The notes: generated from the sequence alone by a model not told the origin. 64,000 nucleotides of DNA from Gracilibacillus orientalis (GCF_900114645.1 NZ_FOTR01000003.1:310001-374000), one strand, 5' to 3'; shown: positions 1 to 9,215, counted from the first letter of the stretch. A program made the numbers and translations.

Positions 1-297
1 CCTCTGCTTCATTCATATGATTTCTTCGATTTATTTGTTGTAAGGGACGATGGAATACTCCGTGGAACAAGTTTTGTAGCATGGGATAAAATAAAGTCCT
101 TCGAATTTGTTCGCATTGATATAAATCACAAAAACTATGGCTACTCTCAAGAAGTTAATGATAAATACGAATTAAGGATTAAATCCAAGTTCTGTACCAT
201 ACGTTGCATTGTTATGACAGATGAAATGAAGGAAAGATTAACGCGTGTGTTAGAGGAACAAGTGTCTAGTAATGAAAGGATAGTTTTGAAAAATTAA
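1..297 (+). CDS. C-terminal part of an unrecognised protein (cut by window edge)
   Basis: Open from the first base to TAA at 295-297, giving 98 residues with no start inside the window. The fragment has alternating beta-type segments (phrases such as DGILRGTSFVAWDKIKSF) and a charged C-terminal helix rich in E/R. This layout is often seen in PH-like tails of small Bacillus membrane proteins, but I do not recognise the family. A hairpin with a T-tail follows at once, which supports a real gene end. Function unknown. Confidence 0.6.
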   Translation, partial: PLLHSYDFFDLFVVRDDGILRGTSFVAWDKIKSFEFVRIDINHKNYGYSQEVNDKYELRIKSKFCTIRCIVMTDEMKERLTRVLEEQVSSNERIVLKN

Positions 298-330
298 AAA
301 GCCTAATTCCTTCGAGAAATTAGGCTTTTG
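297..330 (+). terminator. Rho-independent terminator after the partial gene
   Basis: AAAGCCTAATT and AATTAGGCTTT form a stem around a CCTTCGAG loop, with A and T runs on both sides. It lies between convergent genes and could serve both. Confidence 0.8.
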
Positions 331-363
331 ATGTTCAACAAACGCATTGTGGTATGAGTGCTC

Positions 364-1113
<750 letters not shown>

Positions 1114-1239
1114 TCACTTTTAACATTATTTTATGATTAGTATTCCGTTTATATTCTAGCATAAACAGAAACGTTTTGATGATGATCAAGCTCAATATAC
1201 TCGAGAATATCACTTTTGTAACCCTCATATCCAACTTGC

Positions 1240-1278
1240 AAAAAAACACTGATTTTATATATAGAATCAGTGTTTTTT
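1240..1278 (-). terminator. Terminator of the DUF2200 gene
   Basis: AAAAAACACTGATT and AATCAGTGTTTTTT form a 14-bp stem. It sits 13 bases past the DUF2200 stop, with a T-tail in the minus direction. Confidence 0.85.
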
Positions 1279-1290
1279 CATTTACCATTA

Positions 1291-1641
1291 TTATTTCCGC
1301 AAAATTTTCTCCATCGCTTTTCCTTTTGCTAATTCATCGATCAATTTATCCAAATAGCGAATTTCCTGCATAGTTGATTCTTCAATGTCTTCCACTCGAA
1401 CACCACAGACCACACCTTTGATCAAAGCCCGCGAAGGATTCAGTTGGGGAGCTTCCGCAAAGAAGGTCTCAAAGTCTGTCTGTTTTTCCAGTTGCGTTTC
1501 TAACTCTTCCTGGCTATATCCTGTCAACCAACGGATAATTTCGTCGACTTCTGTTTTTGTGCGTCCTTTTTTATCTGCCTTCGTAACATAATGGGGATAG
1601 ACACTTGCGAAACTCATTGTATAGATCTTATGTTTGGTCAT
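1291..1641 (-). CDS. DUF2200 family protein
   Basis: 116 residues starting [16 protein letters not shown], followed by [17 protein letters not shown]. These are the hallmark phrases of the DUF2200 family, a small cytosolic protein of unknown function. The ATG at 1641 is chosen because GAGGGTG lies 6 bases upstream. An in-frame GTG nine bases earlier overlaps that ribosome site and is unlikely. The second half ([17 protein letters not shown]) matches the family's usual C-terminal helical region. It is a single gene with its own terminator. Confidence 0.9.
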   Translation of the reverse strand: MTKHKIYTMSFASVYPHYVTKADKKGRTKTEVDEIIRWLTGYSQEELETQLEKQTDFETFFAEAPQLNPSRALIKGVVCGVRVEDIEESTMQEIRYLDKLIDELAKGKAMEKILRK

Positions 1642-1778
1642 GATACACACCCTCGTTGATATGATTTTCTTTATTTTATCATGAAAAATAGTCGGACAAC
1701 ACCTTAGTGATTATTCCACTGTACTAATTGAACTGTCATCCTCCATAAAATTAACACAAGTGTCGTTCCTTTATACAA

Positions 1779-1962
1779 AACAAAGTTCGCGAATGTGCCT
1801 GAACTTTGTTGCCTCTTTCTTGGAATTCTTGTTCCCTTCCTTGGAAAAATGCACCGCTTCCTTGGAATTCTCTTTCTCTTCCTTGGAAATATTCATTTTT
1901 CCAAGGAACAGAAGCATTTTTCCAAGGAACAACACGAACATCAAACTTGATGTTCGTGTTTT
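1779..1962. repeat. Nested inverted repeat block with 21-bp periodic TTGGAA boxes
   Basis: The block fills most of the 454-base gap between DUF2200 and the VOC gene. An outer hairpin (AACAAAGTTC at 1779-1788 with GAACTTTGTT at 1801-1810) is followed by four TTGGAA boxes at 1820, 1841, 1862 and 1883, exactly 21 bp apart. Two inverted TTCCAA boxes follow at 1899 and 1920, again 21 bp apart. It ends in a 13-bp hairpin (1931-1960). A degenerate relative is at 61691-61755. No function is known to me. Confidence 0.75.
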
Positions 1963-1963
1963 G
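1931..1963 (+). terminator. Strong hairpin at the end of the repeat block
   Basis: AACACGAACATCA pairs with TGATGTTCGTGTT over 13 bp around an AACT loop and is followed by TTG. It is terminator-like, but no plus-strand gene lies upstream. Confidence 0.5.
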
Positions 1964-2095
1964 TCATAATTCGAGTACTTCTATCCGAGCCTCTAAACAC
2001 AGTTGTATATTTATACCAGTGAATGTGGTACATAAAGTTCTTCTTTTAAATAAAATGAATAGCGCTCTTTTTCTTAACAAAGTCCCCCTCAATAT

Positions 2096-2533
2096 TTAAT
2101 TAATTTGCTCTGCTAACTCTAAAATAATCCCTTCTGGCCCACGAATGTAGCATAATTTATAAGAGTTTTGGTAATTTTGTATCTCACCAAAAAGTTCCGC
2201 ACCTTTCTTTTTCAATTTGGCAACAACGGCTTCAATATCTTCAACAGCAAATGCAATATGCCGGATACCCAAGGTATTTGCAAAAGATAGCTGAATACCT
2301 TTTTCATCTGACGGAGTATGGAATTTGATCAGCTCCAAAGTTGCCTGGCCGTCTGGCACCCCTAACATTACAACTGTCTCTCTAACGTCATTAAGACCAA
2401 TTATCCGTTCCACCCACTCCCCTTTCACTTCTGTTTCCCCTAGCACTTCAAGTCCAAGGTCAAGAAAAAAGGCTTTAGCAGCAGGAAGATCATTAACAAT
2501 TACACCCACATGATCTATTCTATGGATCTTCAT
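2096..2533 (-). CDS. VOC (glyoxalase/bleomycin-resistance/epimerase) family protein
   Basis: 145 residues with two beta-alpha-beta-beta-beta modules. The metal-ligand pattern is visible as His8 (IDHVGV), Glu67 (ATLELI), His92 (IRHIAF) and Glu139 (ILELAE), so a metal-bound enzyme is likely. The phrases IDHVGVIV and GIRHIAFAVEDIE recall lactoylglutathione lyases and methylmalonyl-CoA epimerases, but the substrate cannot be read from sequence. It has no operon partner; its upstream side faces the bla promoter region. Confidence 0.85.
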   Translation of the reverse strand: MKIHRIDHVGVIVNDLPAAKAFFLDLGLEVLGETEVKGEWVERIIGLNDVRETVVMLGVPDGQATLELIKFHTPSDEKGIQLSFANTLGIRHIAFAVEDIEAVVAKLKKKGAELFGEIQNYQNSYKLCYIRGPEGIILELAEQIN

Positions 2534-2670
2534 ATCTCATACCTCCTATTTTCCTGAGTTTATCAAATATGTATCCTGAAGATTTCTTCTCAATTGCTTT
2601 AAAGCTTCTCCCCTTTTGTTTCAAAGTACATATCATTCCCTCTCGAAACACCTCAATCATAATTTTATGG

Positions 2671-2720
2671 TTGACTTTTTACTGATTACAAATGTAGTAT
2701 TGTATTACAGTTGTAATCAG
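2671..2720 (+). promoter_or_regulatory. Beta-lactamase promoter with two BlaI operator boxes
   Basis: A -35 TTGACT (2671-2676), an 18-base spacer and a -10 TAGTAT (2695-2700) are present. Box 1 (TACAAATGTA, 2687-2696) overlaps the -10. Box 2 is a perfect palindrome, ATTACAGTTGTAAT (2704-2717), at the expected transcription start. TACA-N2-TGTA is the core expected for BlaI/MecI dimers, so repression by the BlaI encoded at 5743 is likely. Confidence 0.85.
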
Positions 2721-2744
2721 TGTAATAGAAAAAAGGAGGAATAT

Positions 2745-2765
2745 ATGCTTACAAATAAAGATTAG
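2745..2765 (+). CDS. Possible six-codon leader peptide upstream of the beta-lactamase gene
   Basis: ATG-CTT-ACA-AAT-AAA-GAT-TAG (MLTNKD) follows a near-perfect ribosome site AAGGAGGA (2733-2740) with 4-base spacing. The site is stronger than that of the beta-lactamase itself. It could be a true leader or the remains of an older gene start. Translation is not shown. Confidence 0.3.
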   Translation: MLTNKD

Positions 2766-2818
2766 TATAGGAGAAGACAGATATAAAAAATTTACTTTAT
2801 ATAGAAAGAAGGTATCAT

Positions 2819-3748
2819 GTGGGAAAAACAAATTCATACAAGTCCAGCATGCTTAAGTTTATATTGTACATAGCATTACTGGCTCTACCAACACTTACTG
2901 CATGCACAAATGCGGACAATAAAGCTGATACATCATCTGACAAGAAAACCGAATCCGAGCAAACCATCAATAAAGATGAAGAGTTTGCTCAGGTCGAGAA
3001 TGAATTTGACGCACAACTTGGCATCTATGCAATCGATACAGGTAAGAATCAAATCGTTGAATACAATCCAGATGAGCGTTTTGCCTATTCATCCACTTTC
3101 AAAGTATTAGCAGCAGCAATCCTTCTAAAGCAAAATGAAATCGAAGAACTTGAAAAAGTTGTTACGTACAGTGAGGATGATTTGGTTACTTATTCTCCGG
3201 TTACCGAGAAACACGTGGATACCGGAATGACACTGTTAGAAGTTAGTGAAGCTGCCATTCGAAAAAGTGACAACACCGCTGGAAATCTATTACTTGAGGC
3301 ACTCGGAGGTCCCGATAAGTTTGAGCAAGCCTTACGAGACATCGGTGATGACATAACCGAACCCGAACGATACGAAACCGAATTAAATGAATTTACACCG
3401 GGGAGCAAAAGTGATACCAGTACACCGAGAGCTATGGCTACTAATCTGAAGAAAGTCGCACTTGGTGACTTTCTTCCAAGTAATAAGCGTGATTTACTTG
3501 TCGAATGGATGAAAGGAAATGCAACAGGTGATGCACTTATACGCGCAGGCCAACCTGAAGGATGGATCGTTGGAGACAAAAGCGGGGCCGGAAGCTACGG
3601 TACAAGAAATGACATTGCCATTGTATGGCCACCAAACAGAGCACCAATCGTCATTGCAGTTATGTCCAAGCATGATTCAAAGGATGCAGAATTTAACAAT
3701 GAGTTGGTTGCAAAGGCTGCCGAAATCACACTAAACGCTTTAAAATAA
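2819..3748 (+). CDS. blaP: Class A beta-lactamase, lipoprotein form
   Basis: 309 residues. It hydrolyses penicillins or cephalosporins through an acyl-serine. A lipoprotein signal ends at Cys29 (LTAC), so it is probably membrane-anchored outside the cell. Active-site motifs are Ser92-x-x-Lys95 (STFK), Ser150-Asp151-Asn152, Glu186 in the omega loop (ETELN) and Lys254-Ser255-Gly256 (KSG, where many relatives have KTG). Sequence resembles Bacillus licheniformis PenP/BlaP. The GTG at 2819 is used: GAAGG lies 6 bases upstream, and the ATG two bases earlier is out of frame and stops quickly. The next two genes encode its sensor and repressor. Confidence 0.95.
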   Translation: MGKTNSYKSSMLKFILYIALLALPTLTACTNADNKADTSSDKKTESEQTINKDEEFAQVENEFDAQLGIYAIDTGKNQIVEYNPDERFAYSSTFKVLAAAILLKQNEIEELEKVVTYSEDDLVTYSPVTEKHVDTGMTLLEVSEAAIRKSDNTAGNLLLEALGGPDKFEQALRDIGDDITEPERYETELNEFTPGSKSDTSTPRAMATNLKKVALGDFLPSNKRDLLVEWMKGNATGDALIRAGQPEGWIVGDKSGAGSYGTRNDIAIVWPPNRAPIVIAVMSKHDSKDAEFNNELVAKAAEITLNALK

Positions 3749-3757
3749 GAAAAGTCG

Positions 3758-3801
3758 GGAGCACACATGTCTGTCAAAACTGGCATGTGTGACTCTTCTT
3801 T
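3758..3801 (+). terminator. Terminator after the beta-lactamase gene
   Basis: ACACATG and CATGTGT, extended by GAG/CTC with a bulge, form a hairpin followed by TTCTTTATTT. It separates blaP from blaR1. Confidence 0.6.
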
Positions 3802-3947
3802 ATTTCGCTAACATACATCGGTTTACATACTAATGGAATTATCCCCCTGTTCATCATGTAAGCTCATCATTCAACATAGCCATTGACGCATGGCTAAAAG
3901 TGAGATACTTTAGGTAAATAACTTCTCGGTTAAGGAGCTGAAATAAG

Positions 3948-5720
3948 ATGTCTGCCCTCCACTTGGCTTTAAACATGTTTATATCTTCTTTCGTAGTCAT
4001 CATTGTCCTGCTGATCCGAAAGATTTTTAAGAACCAATTATCATCCAAATGGCAATATAATTTATGGTTTATTTTACTGACTGCATTAACACTTCCCGTA
4101 CTTCCAATCCAGTTATTGGATTTTGGCACTAAGTTCACGTGGAATGGGAATCAAAACAGTATTCCGTCATCATCCAATCCCACAACAGAAAACCTCGTAA
4201 CAGAAAGCGGGAGAAATTGGATGCAAGATTTCTCAATCTCCGTTAACCGGTTTGACCTGACATTTTTAAATCCTTTCATAACAATTGTATGGATTACAGG
4301 TATGCTGATCATGATTGCTTTAACCCTTAAAGCATGGATACAACTACAACGAATAAAAAAGTCCATAAGCATCGTAGAAAATCAAGAAATTCAAACATTA
4401 TTCGAACAGTGCAAACAAAGCCTACATATTTCGCAGAAGATTGAATTGGTGAATTCACCGCTTATAAAGTCGCCACTTACGTTCGGTATTTTCAAAACCT
4501 ACATTATTCTGCCACGTAATGCTGAAGCATGGCTGTCCAAGGATGATTTGAAATACATTTTGTTACATGAATTAAATCACTATAAATATAAGGACATTGC
4601 TACGAATTACTTGGTTGTCCTATTCCAGATTTTGTACTGGTATAACCCATTGATCTGGATTGCCTTCAGGGAAATGCGATTAGACCGGGAAATCGCCTGT
4701 GATAGTGCCGTCTTAAAAAGGCTCGATCAAAACCATTATAAAGCATACGGAAACACAATCATTAAGTTTGCTGATAAATCCTTTCTTCAAAGCCAGTTTG
4801 CAATGGCTAACCAGCTCGCTAGTTCCAAAAAGCAATTAAAAAAAAGAATGGAAAAGATTGCAACCTTCAAAACGGAATCAAAGCTTTTAAAACTAAAAAG
4901 TATCATGATTTTTATACTGCTGACAGGGGTTGTCATAAGTCAGATACCAGTTGTTTCTGCAATGTCTTATGGTGAGGACCGAATCAATTTTGATAATAAA
5001 CAGACCGTGTATGAGGATTTAAGCGCATTTTTCAATGAACATGACAGTAGCTTTGTACTCTATGATTTGCAGAAAGCACAATACCTTATCTATAATAAAG
5101 ACAAAGCCGTATTACGGGTTTCGCCGAACTCCACCTATAAAATTTACAGTGCATTATTCGCATTGGAGTCCGGTGTGATTACACAACATCAGACCTCCAT
5201 GGAGTGGAATGGAAAAACATATCCATACGAAAATTGGAACCAGAATCAAAATTTATTTACCGCCATGGAGAACTCCGTGAATTGGTATTTTCAAAAGCTA
5301 GACAAGAAGATGCGGAAAGAAAATATCCAAGCATATTTAAAAAAATTAAATTACGGAAATCAAAATGTGTCTGGTGGAATGGAAAACTATTGGCTAGAAT
5401 CTTCTTTAAAAATCTCACCAATTGAACAGGTGCAGACACTCAAAGACTTTTACACAAACCAATTTGGATTTGATGAGAAGAACGTTCAATTAATAAAAGA
5501 TACCATTAAGCTGGAGACGAAAAACAATGTAACACTATATGGAAAAACCGGCACAGGAACAGTCAACGGAAAAAATGTCAATGGCTGGTTTATAGGCTAT
5601 GTTGAAGCGAAAAACAACACTTATTTCTTTGCAACCAATATCGAAAACGACCATCACGCTAAAGGCAGTATAGCTGCTGACATTACTAAATCCATCTTGG
5701 AATACAAAGGCATTTATTAA
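3948..5720 (+). CDS. blaR1: BlaR1/MecR1-type beta-lactam sensor and metalloprotease
   Basis: 590 residues. The N-terminal half has membrane helices (about 10-30, 38-58, 108-130, 318-338) and an M56 zinc protease motif HELNH (His207, Glu208, His211) with the following KYKD. After about residue 345 comes an extracellular penicillin-binding sensor resembling class D beta-lactamases: Ser395-x-x-Lys398 (STYK), Ser443-Val-Asn445, and Lys533-Thr-Gly. Acylation of Ser395 should activate the protease and lead to loss of BlaI. AAGGAG lies about 10 bases before the ATG. It runs 22 bases ahead of blaI in the same direction. Here the order is blaP-blaR1-blaI all in one direction, unlike the divergent staphylococcal layout. 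Confidence 0.94.
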   Translation: MSALHLALNMFISSFVVIIVLLIRKIFKNQLSSKWQYNLWFILLTALTLPVLPIQLLDFGTKFTWNGNQNSIPSSSNPTTENLVTESGRNWMQDFSISVNRFDLTFLNPFITIVWITGMLIMIALTLKAWIQLQRIKKSISIVENQEIQTLFEQCKQSLHISQKIELVNSPLIKSPLTFGIFKTYIILPRNAEAWLSKDDLKYILLHELNHYKYKDIATNYLVVLFQILYWYNPLIWIAFREMRLDREIACDSAVLKRLDQNHYKAYGNTIIKFADKSFLQSQFAMANQLASSKKQLKKRMEKIATFKTESKLLKLKSIMIFILLTGVVISQIPVVSAMSYGEDRINFDNKQTVYEDLSAFFNEHDSSFVLYDLQKAQYLIYNKDKAVLRVSPNSTYKIYSALFALESGVITQHQTSMEWNGKTYPYENWNQNQNLFTAMENSVNWYFQKLDKKMRKENIQAYLKKLNYGNQNVSGGMENYWLESSLKISPIEQVQTLKDFYTNQFGFDEKNVQLIKDTIKLETKNNVTLYGKTGTGTVNGKNVNGWFIGYVEAKNNTYFFATNIENDHHAKGSIAADITKSILEYKGIY

Positions 5721-5742
5721 ATACGTAAAGGCAGGGATTCAC

Positions 5743-6126
5743 GTGACGAATAAAATACCCACTATTTCAGAATCGGAATGGGAAGTATTGAAAGTGCTTT
5801 GGCAAAAAGCACCGCGAACAGCAAATGAAATAATTTCGTCCTTGCCGGCAGAAACGAGCTGGAAGCCGAAAACAGTACGTACCCTGTTGGATCGACTCAC
5901 AAATAAAGAAGTCATAGGTGTTCACAAGGATCAGCGCGTCTATACATTCTATCCGCTATTTTCTCAGAACGAATGTCAGCGCGCCAAAACAGAGTCTTTT
6001 GTGAAACGATTCTATGACGGCACCTTAAAATCGATGCTCGTTCAATTTATTCAGGATGAGGACTTGTCTGAAGATGATATTAAAGAGCTGCGATCTATTT
6101 TGGATAATAGGGAGAATAAAGAATAA
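5743..6126 (+). CDS. blaI: BlaI/MecI family repressor
   Basis: 127 residues, GTG start with GGCAGGG upstream. The N-terminal winged helix (TISESEWEVLKVLWQKAPRT, then KTVRTLLDRLTNKE) binds TACA-N2-TGTA boxes such as those at 2687 and 2704. The C-terminal helices dimerise. The position matching the staphylococcal Asn101-Phe102 cleavage site reads Gln101-Phe102 here. It follows blaR1 closely and ends at a strong terminator, so the two form one operon. Confidence 0.93.
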   Translation: MTNKIPTISESEWEVLKVLWQKAPRTANEIISSLPAETSWKPKTVRTLLDRLTNKEVIGVHKDQRVYTFYPLFSQNECQRAKTESFVKRFYDGTLKSMLVQFIQDEDLSEDDIKELRSILDNRENKE

Positions 6127-6135
6127 AACTCACCC

Positions 6136-6170
6136 AAACGGGCGCATATCCTATTTTTGCGCCCGTTTCT
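6136..6170 (+). terminator. Terminator between blaI and the convergent Crp-type gene
   Basis: AAACGGGCGCA and TGCGCCCGTTT form an 11-bp GC-rich stem around a 12-base loop. T and A runs allow action in both directions. Confidence 0.9.
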
Positions 6171-6205
6171 TGAACAAATTTAATTTCTGTAAAACATGCT
6201 GTTCT

Positions 6206-6874
6206 CTAATTCTTAAACACCTCAGCAAGTTCATGCAAGGAATGGTACTGCTTAATTTGATAGTTCCTCCCTTGTTTTTGCAAGTATCCTTTATCACAAA
6301 ATTGCGCAAGCACATGCAGCAAGTGCCTGTAGGATACACCTAAATAATCACAAACCGTAACATGTCCCTCCTTATATATCCCTTCATCTGCAGTTTGCAA
6401 AATAAAATATGCAAGCCTGTTTTCCAGCGGGAATGCTAGACTTTGTGTATACTTAGCTGCCATAACAGAAGCTTTTACACTTAAAAATTTGGTTAATTCA
6501 CGTAGAAATTTCGCATCTTCAAGCAATTGTTTACGATAGTAATGAATCGGAAGAGCAAAACAAATCGTCTTCGTTGAGGCTTGAATCCCTTTTGTATAAT
6601 AGACATCATGTAATAATTCCATTTCCCCAATATATTCATTTGCATTGATAAAATTAATTAACGATACTTTCCCATTTTGATGTGTTATATATATCTTTGC
6701 TTTCCCCTCCAAGACGTAAAAGAGGAAATCTGGTCTCATGCCTTCTTGAATAATCCAATCATTTCGTTGATATTCATGTACTTCTATAAATTCCTCGACT
6801 GGAAAGGAAAATAAGTCAGCAATAGAATTCTTTTGCAAATATAGCCACTTTTTCTCACCTTTATAAATTTCCAT
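6206..6874 (-). CDS. Crp/Fnr family transcription regulator (YeiL-like)
   Basis: 222 residues. Residues about 30-115 form the cyclic-nucleotide-binding-type beta barrel (NDWIIQEG, YVLEGKAKIYI, EYIGEMELL). A C-terminal winged helix lies near 165-205 (VTVCDYLGVSYRHLLHVLAQFCDKGYLQ). There is no cysteine cluster at the N-terminus to suggest an Fnr-type iron-sulfur sensor. The gene is divergent from an MFS transporter, and a 20-bp palindrome lies between them, which suggests local control of that pair. Resemblance is to YeiL-type regulators; the ligand is unknown. Confidence 0.85.
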   Translation of the reverse strand: MEIYKGEKKWLYLQKNSIADLFSFPVEEFIEVHEYQRNDWIIQEGMRPDFLFYVLEGKAKIYITHQNGKVSLINFINANEYIGEMELLHDVYYTKGIQASTKTICFALPIHYYRKQLLEDAKFLRELTKFLSVKASVMAAKYTQSLAFPLENRLAYFILQTADEGIYKEGHVTVCDYLGVSYRHLLHVLAQFCDKGYLQKQGRNYQIKQYHSLHELAEVFKN

Positions 6875-6887
6875 TTATTCACCTCAA

Positions 6888-6907
6888 AATATGAGATATC
6901 TCATATT
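6888..6907. promoter_or_regulatory. Perfect 20-bp palindrome, likely operator of the Crp-type regulator
   Basis: AATATGAGAT and its exact complement ATCTCATATT meet at 6897/6898. It lies between the divergent regulator and transporter, 14 bases upstream of the regulator start, where a Crp-type dimer site is expected. Confidence 0.7.
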
Positions 6908-6956
6908 ATTTGTTTATACCTCCATGATATCATTCCATCTATGAGGGGGATACATA

Positions 6957-8129
6957 ATGAACACACAACGCTGGATGAGTATGCATTTTTTTAGTTTCTT
7001 TTTGACATGGGGCATTTTTCTACCTTATTGGTCAGGCTGGATGATTCATACAAAAGGAATTTCAGTCTCCGAAGCAAGTTTGATCATGAGCTTAGGACTG
7101 CTTGCAAGAGGACTTTCTACATTATTTGCGTTTCCGTATTTATCAGGGAAGATTAGCAGTAAAATGTTATTAAATATAATGGGGATCGGCACACTCGTTG
7201 CTATTGTCTGTTATATTCCAGTAAATTCCTTTACCGGTTTACTAATAGCAACAATTGCCTTACATCTATTTTATCCAACGCTGATGCCGGCATTAGATAG
7301 TGTTGCAGGTGTCCTTGTGCAAAGTAAACAATTAAAACATTATGGAAGAAGCAGGCAATGGGGATCGATTGGTTTTGTCTCTGTCGGTATGGTTTTAACC
7401 ATTTTTACAGGGATGCTTGGAGATGAAATCATTTTATGGGCACTACTACTTGGCGTAATCGGATTTGTGAGTCTTGGTTATATGCAAACACCAGTTATTT
7501 TATCTGAAAAGCCGCCAGTAGACCAAACACAAAAAGTAGGTATATTACACTTATTCCGTATCAAACACTTCAGTCTAGTACTCATTATTGTTATTTTATT
7601 GCAAGCAGCACATGCAACTTACTACAATTATGGCTATATTTTTTTACAAGAAATACAAGCACCAACCTATTTGATTGGTTTTATTATTAACATTGCTGTA
7701 ATTGCGGAAATTATATTCTTCTCCATTGCAGATAAAAAGTTTGATAAATTTTCGATTGGGTCGTTACTGACCATTGCAGCCATTGGTTCATCTCTTCGTT
7801 GGATACTAGTTTTCGCCTTTCCGAATGTGATTATTTTCTGTATAGCTCAAACATTGCATGCATTGTCGTTCGCTATGGCACATTATGCTTTTATGAAATA
7901 CTTAATCAAAAACATTCCACATCTACAGATACCAAAGGCACAAGGTGTATATTCTGCATTAGCACTTAGCTGGAGCACTGCTGTATTCACTATTTTGGGT
8001 GGCTATTTATACGAGATTGAGCCGAGATTATCGTTTATTGGAATGATTTTATGTACTATTCCTGCCATGTTGCTTGCGCTTATATATCGAAGGGTGGAAC
8101 ATGGAAAGGAAGTTTCGGTTTCTACTTAA
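6957..8129 (+). CDS. MFS transporter, 12 helices (MFS_1-like / HcaT-LacY group)
   Basis: 390 residues with about 12 hydrophobic helices. The N-terminus (MHFFSFFLTWGIFLPYWSGWM) and a central SRQWGSIGF segment resemble YwbF/HcaT-type proton symporters for small organic acids or nucleoside-like compounds. A GAGGGGG site lies about 8 bases before the ATG. It is divergent from the Crp-type regulator and shares its palindrome. Substrate unknown; import rather than export is usual for this subfamily. Confidence 0.85.
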   Translation: MNTQRWMSMHFFSFFLTWGIFLPYWSGWMIHTKGISVSEASLIMSLGLLARGLSTLFAFPYLSGKISSKMLLNIMGIGTLVAIVCYIPVNSFTGLLIATIALHLFYPTLMPALDSVAGVLVQSKQLKHYGRSRQWGSIGFVSVGMVLTIFTGMLGDEIILWALLLGVIGFVSLGYMQTPVILSEKPPVDQTQKVGILHLFRIKHFSLVLIIVILLQAAHATYYNYGYIFLQEIQAPTYLIGFIINIAVIAEIIFFSIADKKFDKFSIGSLLTIAAIGSSLRWILVFAFPNVIIFCIAQTLHALSFAMAHYAFMKYLIKNIPHLQIPKAQGVYSALALSWSTAVFTILGGYLYEIEPRLSFIGMILCTIPAMLLALIYRRVEHGKEVSVST

Positions 8130-8353
8130 TTAACAGTATAATGTAATGGGGCTAAAGTATAACTCGGGAAAAACATATTCAATTACAGATGGGTTGAATC
8201 ATAAGTCTCCCGAATAGATGAACACTCTTACTAAATCTGTACTAATTACACATACTAAGAGCATTATTTACTATTCCAACATCAACGATATGTTATTATA
8301 AAAAAACTAATGAAAACACCAAATTCGGGAAAGTAAAGAAAGAAAAATATAAA

Positions 8354-9109
8354 ATGAAACTTTCAGGAAATACAATATTGATAACTGGTGGAAGTGCTGG
8401 AATAGGCTTAGCTTTTGCTGAACGCTTTCTAAACGCAGGAAATAATGTCATTGTGTGCGGTCGGCGTGAAGAGGTCCTTCAAAAAGAAAAATTCCCTAGT
8501 TTGATTACTCATGTTAGTGATTTGGCTATGGAATCCGATCGTGTCGCATTGTTTGATTGGGTAACAACCAACTATCCCGATGTGAATGTATTAATTAACA
8601 AAGCAGGGATGCAACAACGATTTAACGTGTTAAAAGCGGATGCAAAAAATGATTGGAGCTATTTTAATAAAGAAATCACAACAAATATCGAAGCGCCTTT
8701 TCAACTCTCTATGCTATTCGCTCCGTTTTTTGCGAATAAAGAGGAAGCAACTATTATTAATGTGACATCCGGGTTAGCTTTTACTCCGCTTGTGATTGCT
8801 CCTATATATTCTGCAACGAAAGCAGCGTTTCATTCCTTTACAATGAGCCTTCGACACCAACTGTCTGATACTCCTGTAGAGGTAATTGAGATAGCTCCAC
8901 CGGCAGTGAATACAGATTTAGGCGGAGCAGGACTGCATACGAATGGAGAACCCTTGGATGCATTTGCAGATGGCATTTTCCAAGGATTAGAAGAGGGAAA
9001 AGAAGAAATCGGGTATGGTTCATCAGAGAATCGCTTACGTATGTCACGAGATGAAATCGATGAATACGCAGAGAAAATGTATCAAGCAACCAAAAATTCG
9101 ATTGAATAA
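8354..9109 (+). CDS. Short-chain dehydrogenase/reductase (DltE-like)
   Basis: 251 residues. The nucleotide-binding TGGSAGIG motif is at about 11-18, and the catalytic Tyr-x-x-x-Lys appears as YSATK. The usual NNAG is changed to NKAG. Similar proteins are annotated DltE in Bacillus, but no dlt genes are nearby, so a role in D-alanylation is not implied. The ribosome site is poor (only AAAGAAAG stretches), and the 224 bases upstream hold no gene. It has its own terminator. Confidence 0.88.
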   Translation: MKLSGNTILITGGSAGIGLAFAERFLNAGNNVIVCGRREEVLQKEKFPSLITHVSDLAMESDRVALFDWVTTNYPDVNVLINKAGMQQRFNVLKADAKNDWSYFNKEITTNIEAPFQLSMLFAPFFANKEEATIINVTSGLAFTPLVIAPIYSATKAAFHSFTMSLRHQLSDTPVEVIEIAPPAVNTDLGGAGLHTNGEPLDAFADGIFQGLEEGKEEIGYGSSENRLRMSRDEIDEYAEKMYQATKNSIE

Positions 9110-9133
9110 CGTATCCGTTATGTAACTCCTATG

Positions 9134-9179
9134 AAAAAAAGCAAGACTCGCCAATAATGCAGCGAGTCTTGCTTTTTTC
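9134..9179 (+). terminator. Bidirectional terminator between SDR and FMN reductase genes
   Basis: A 17-bp perfect stem, GCAAGACTCGC / GCGAGTCTTGC extended by A6/T6, with a ten-base loop. Confidence 0.92.
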
Positions 9180-9215
9180 TTGAATCATATTCTATTTAAA
9201 AACGATTATTTAGGT

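Noticed and set aside
1820-1927. Regular repeats that might be a CRISPR array
   Set aside because: Units are only about 10 bp with 11-bp gaps, change orientation half way, and no cas genes are near.
8170-8290. Partial inverted repeats between MFS and SDR genes (CTCTTA/TAAGAG)
   Set aside because: Only six base pairs over a long loop; not convincing as terminator or operator.
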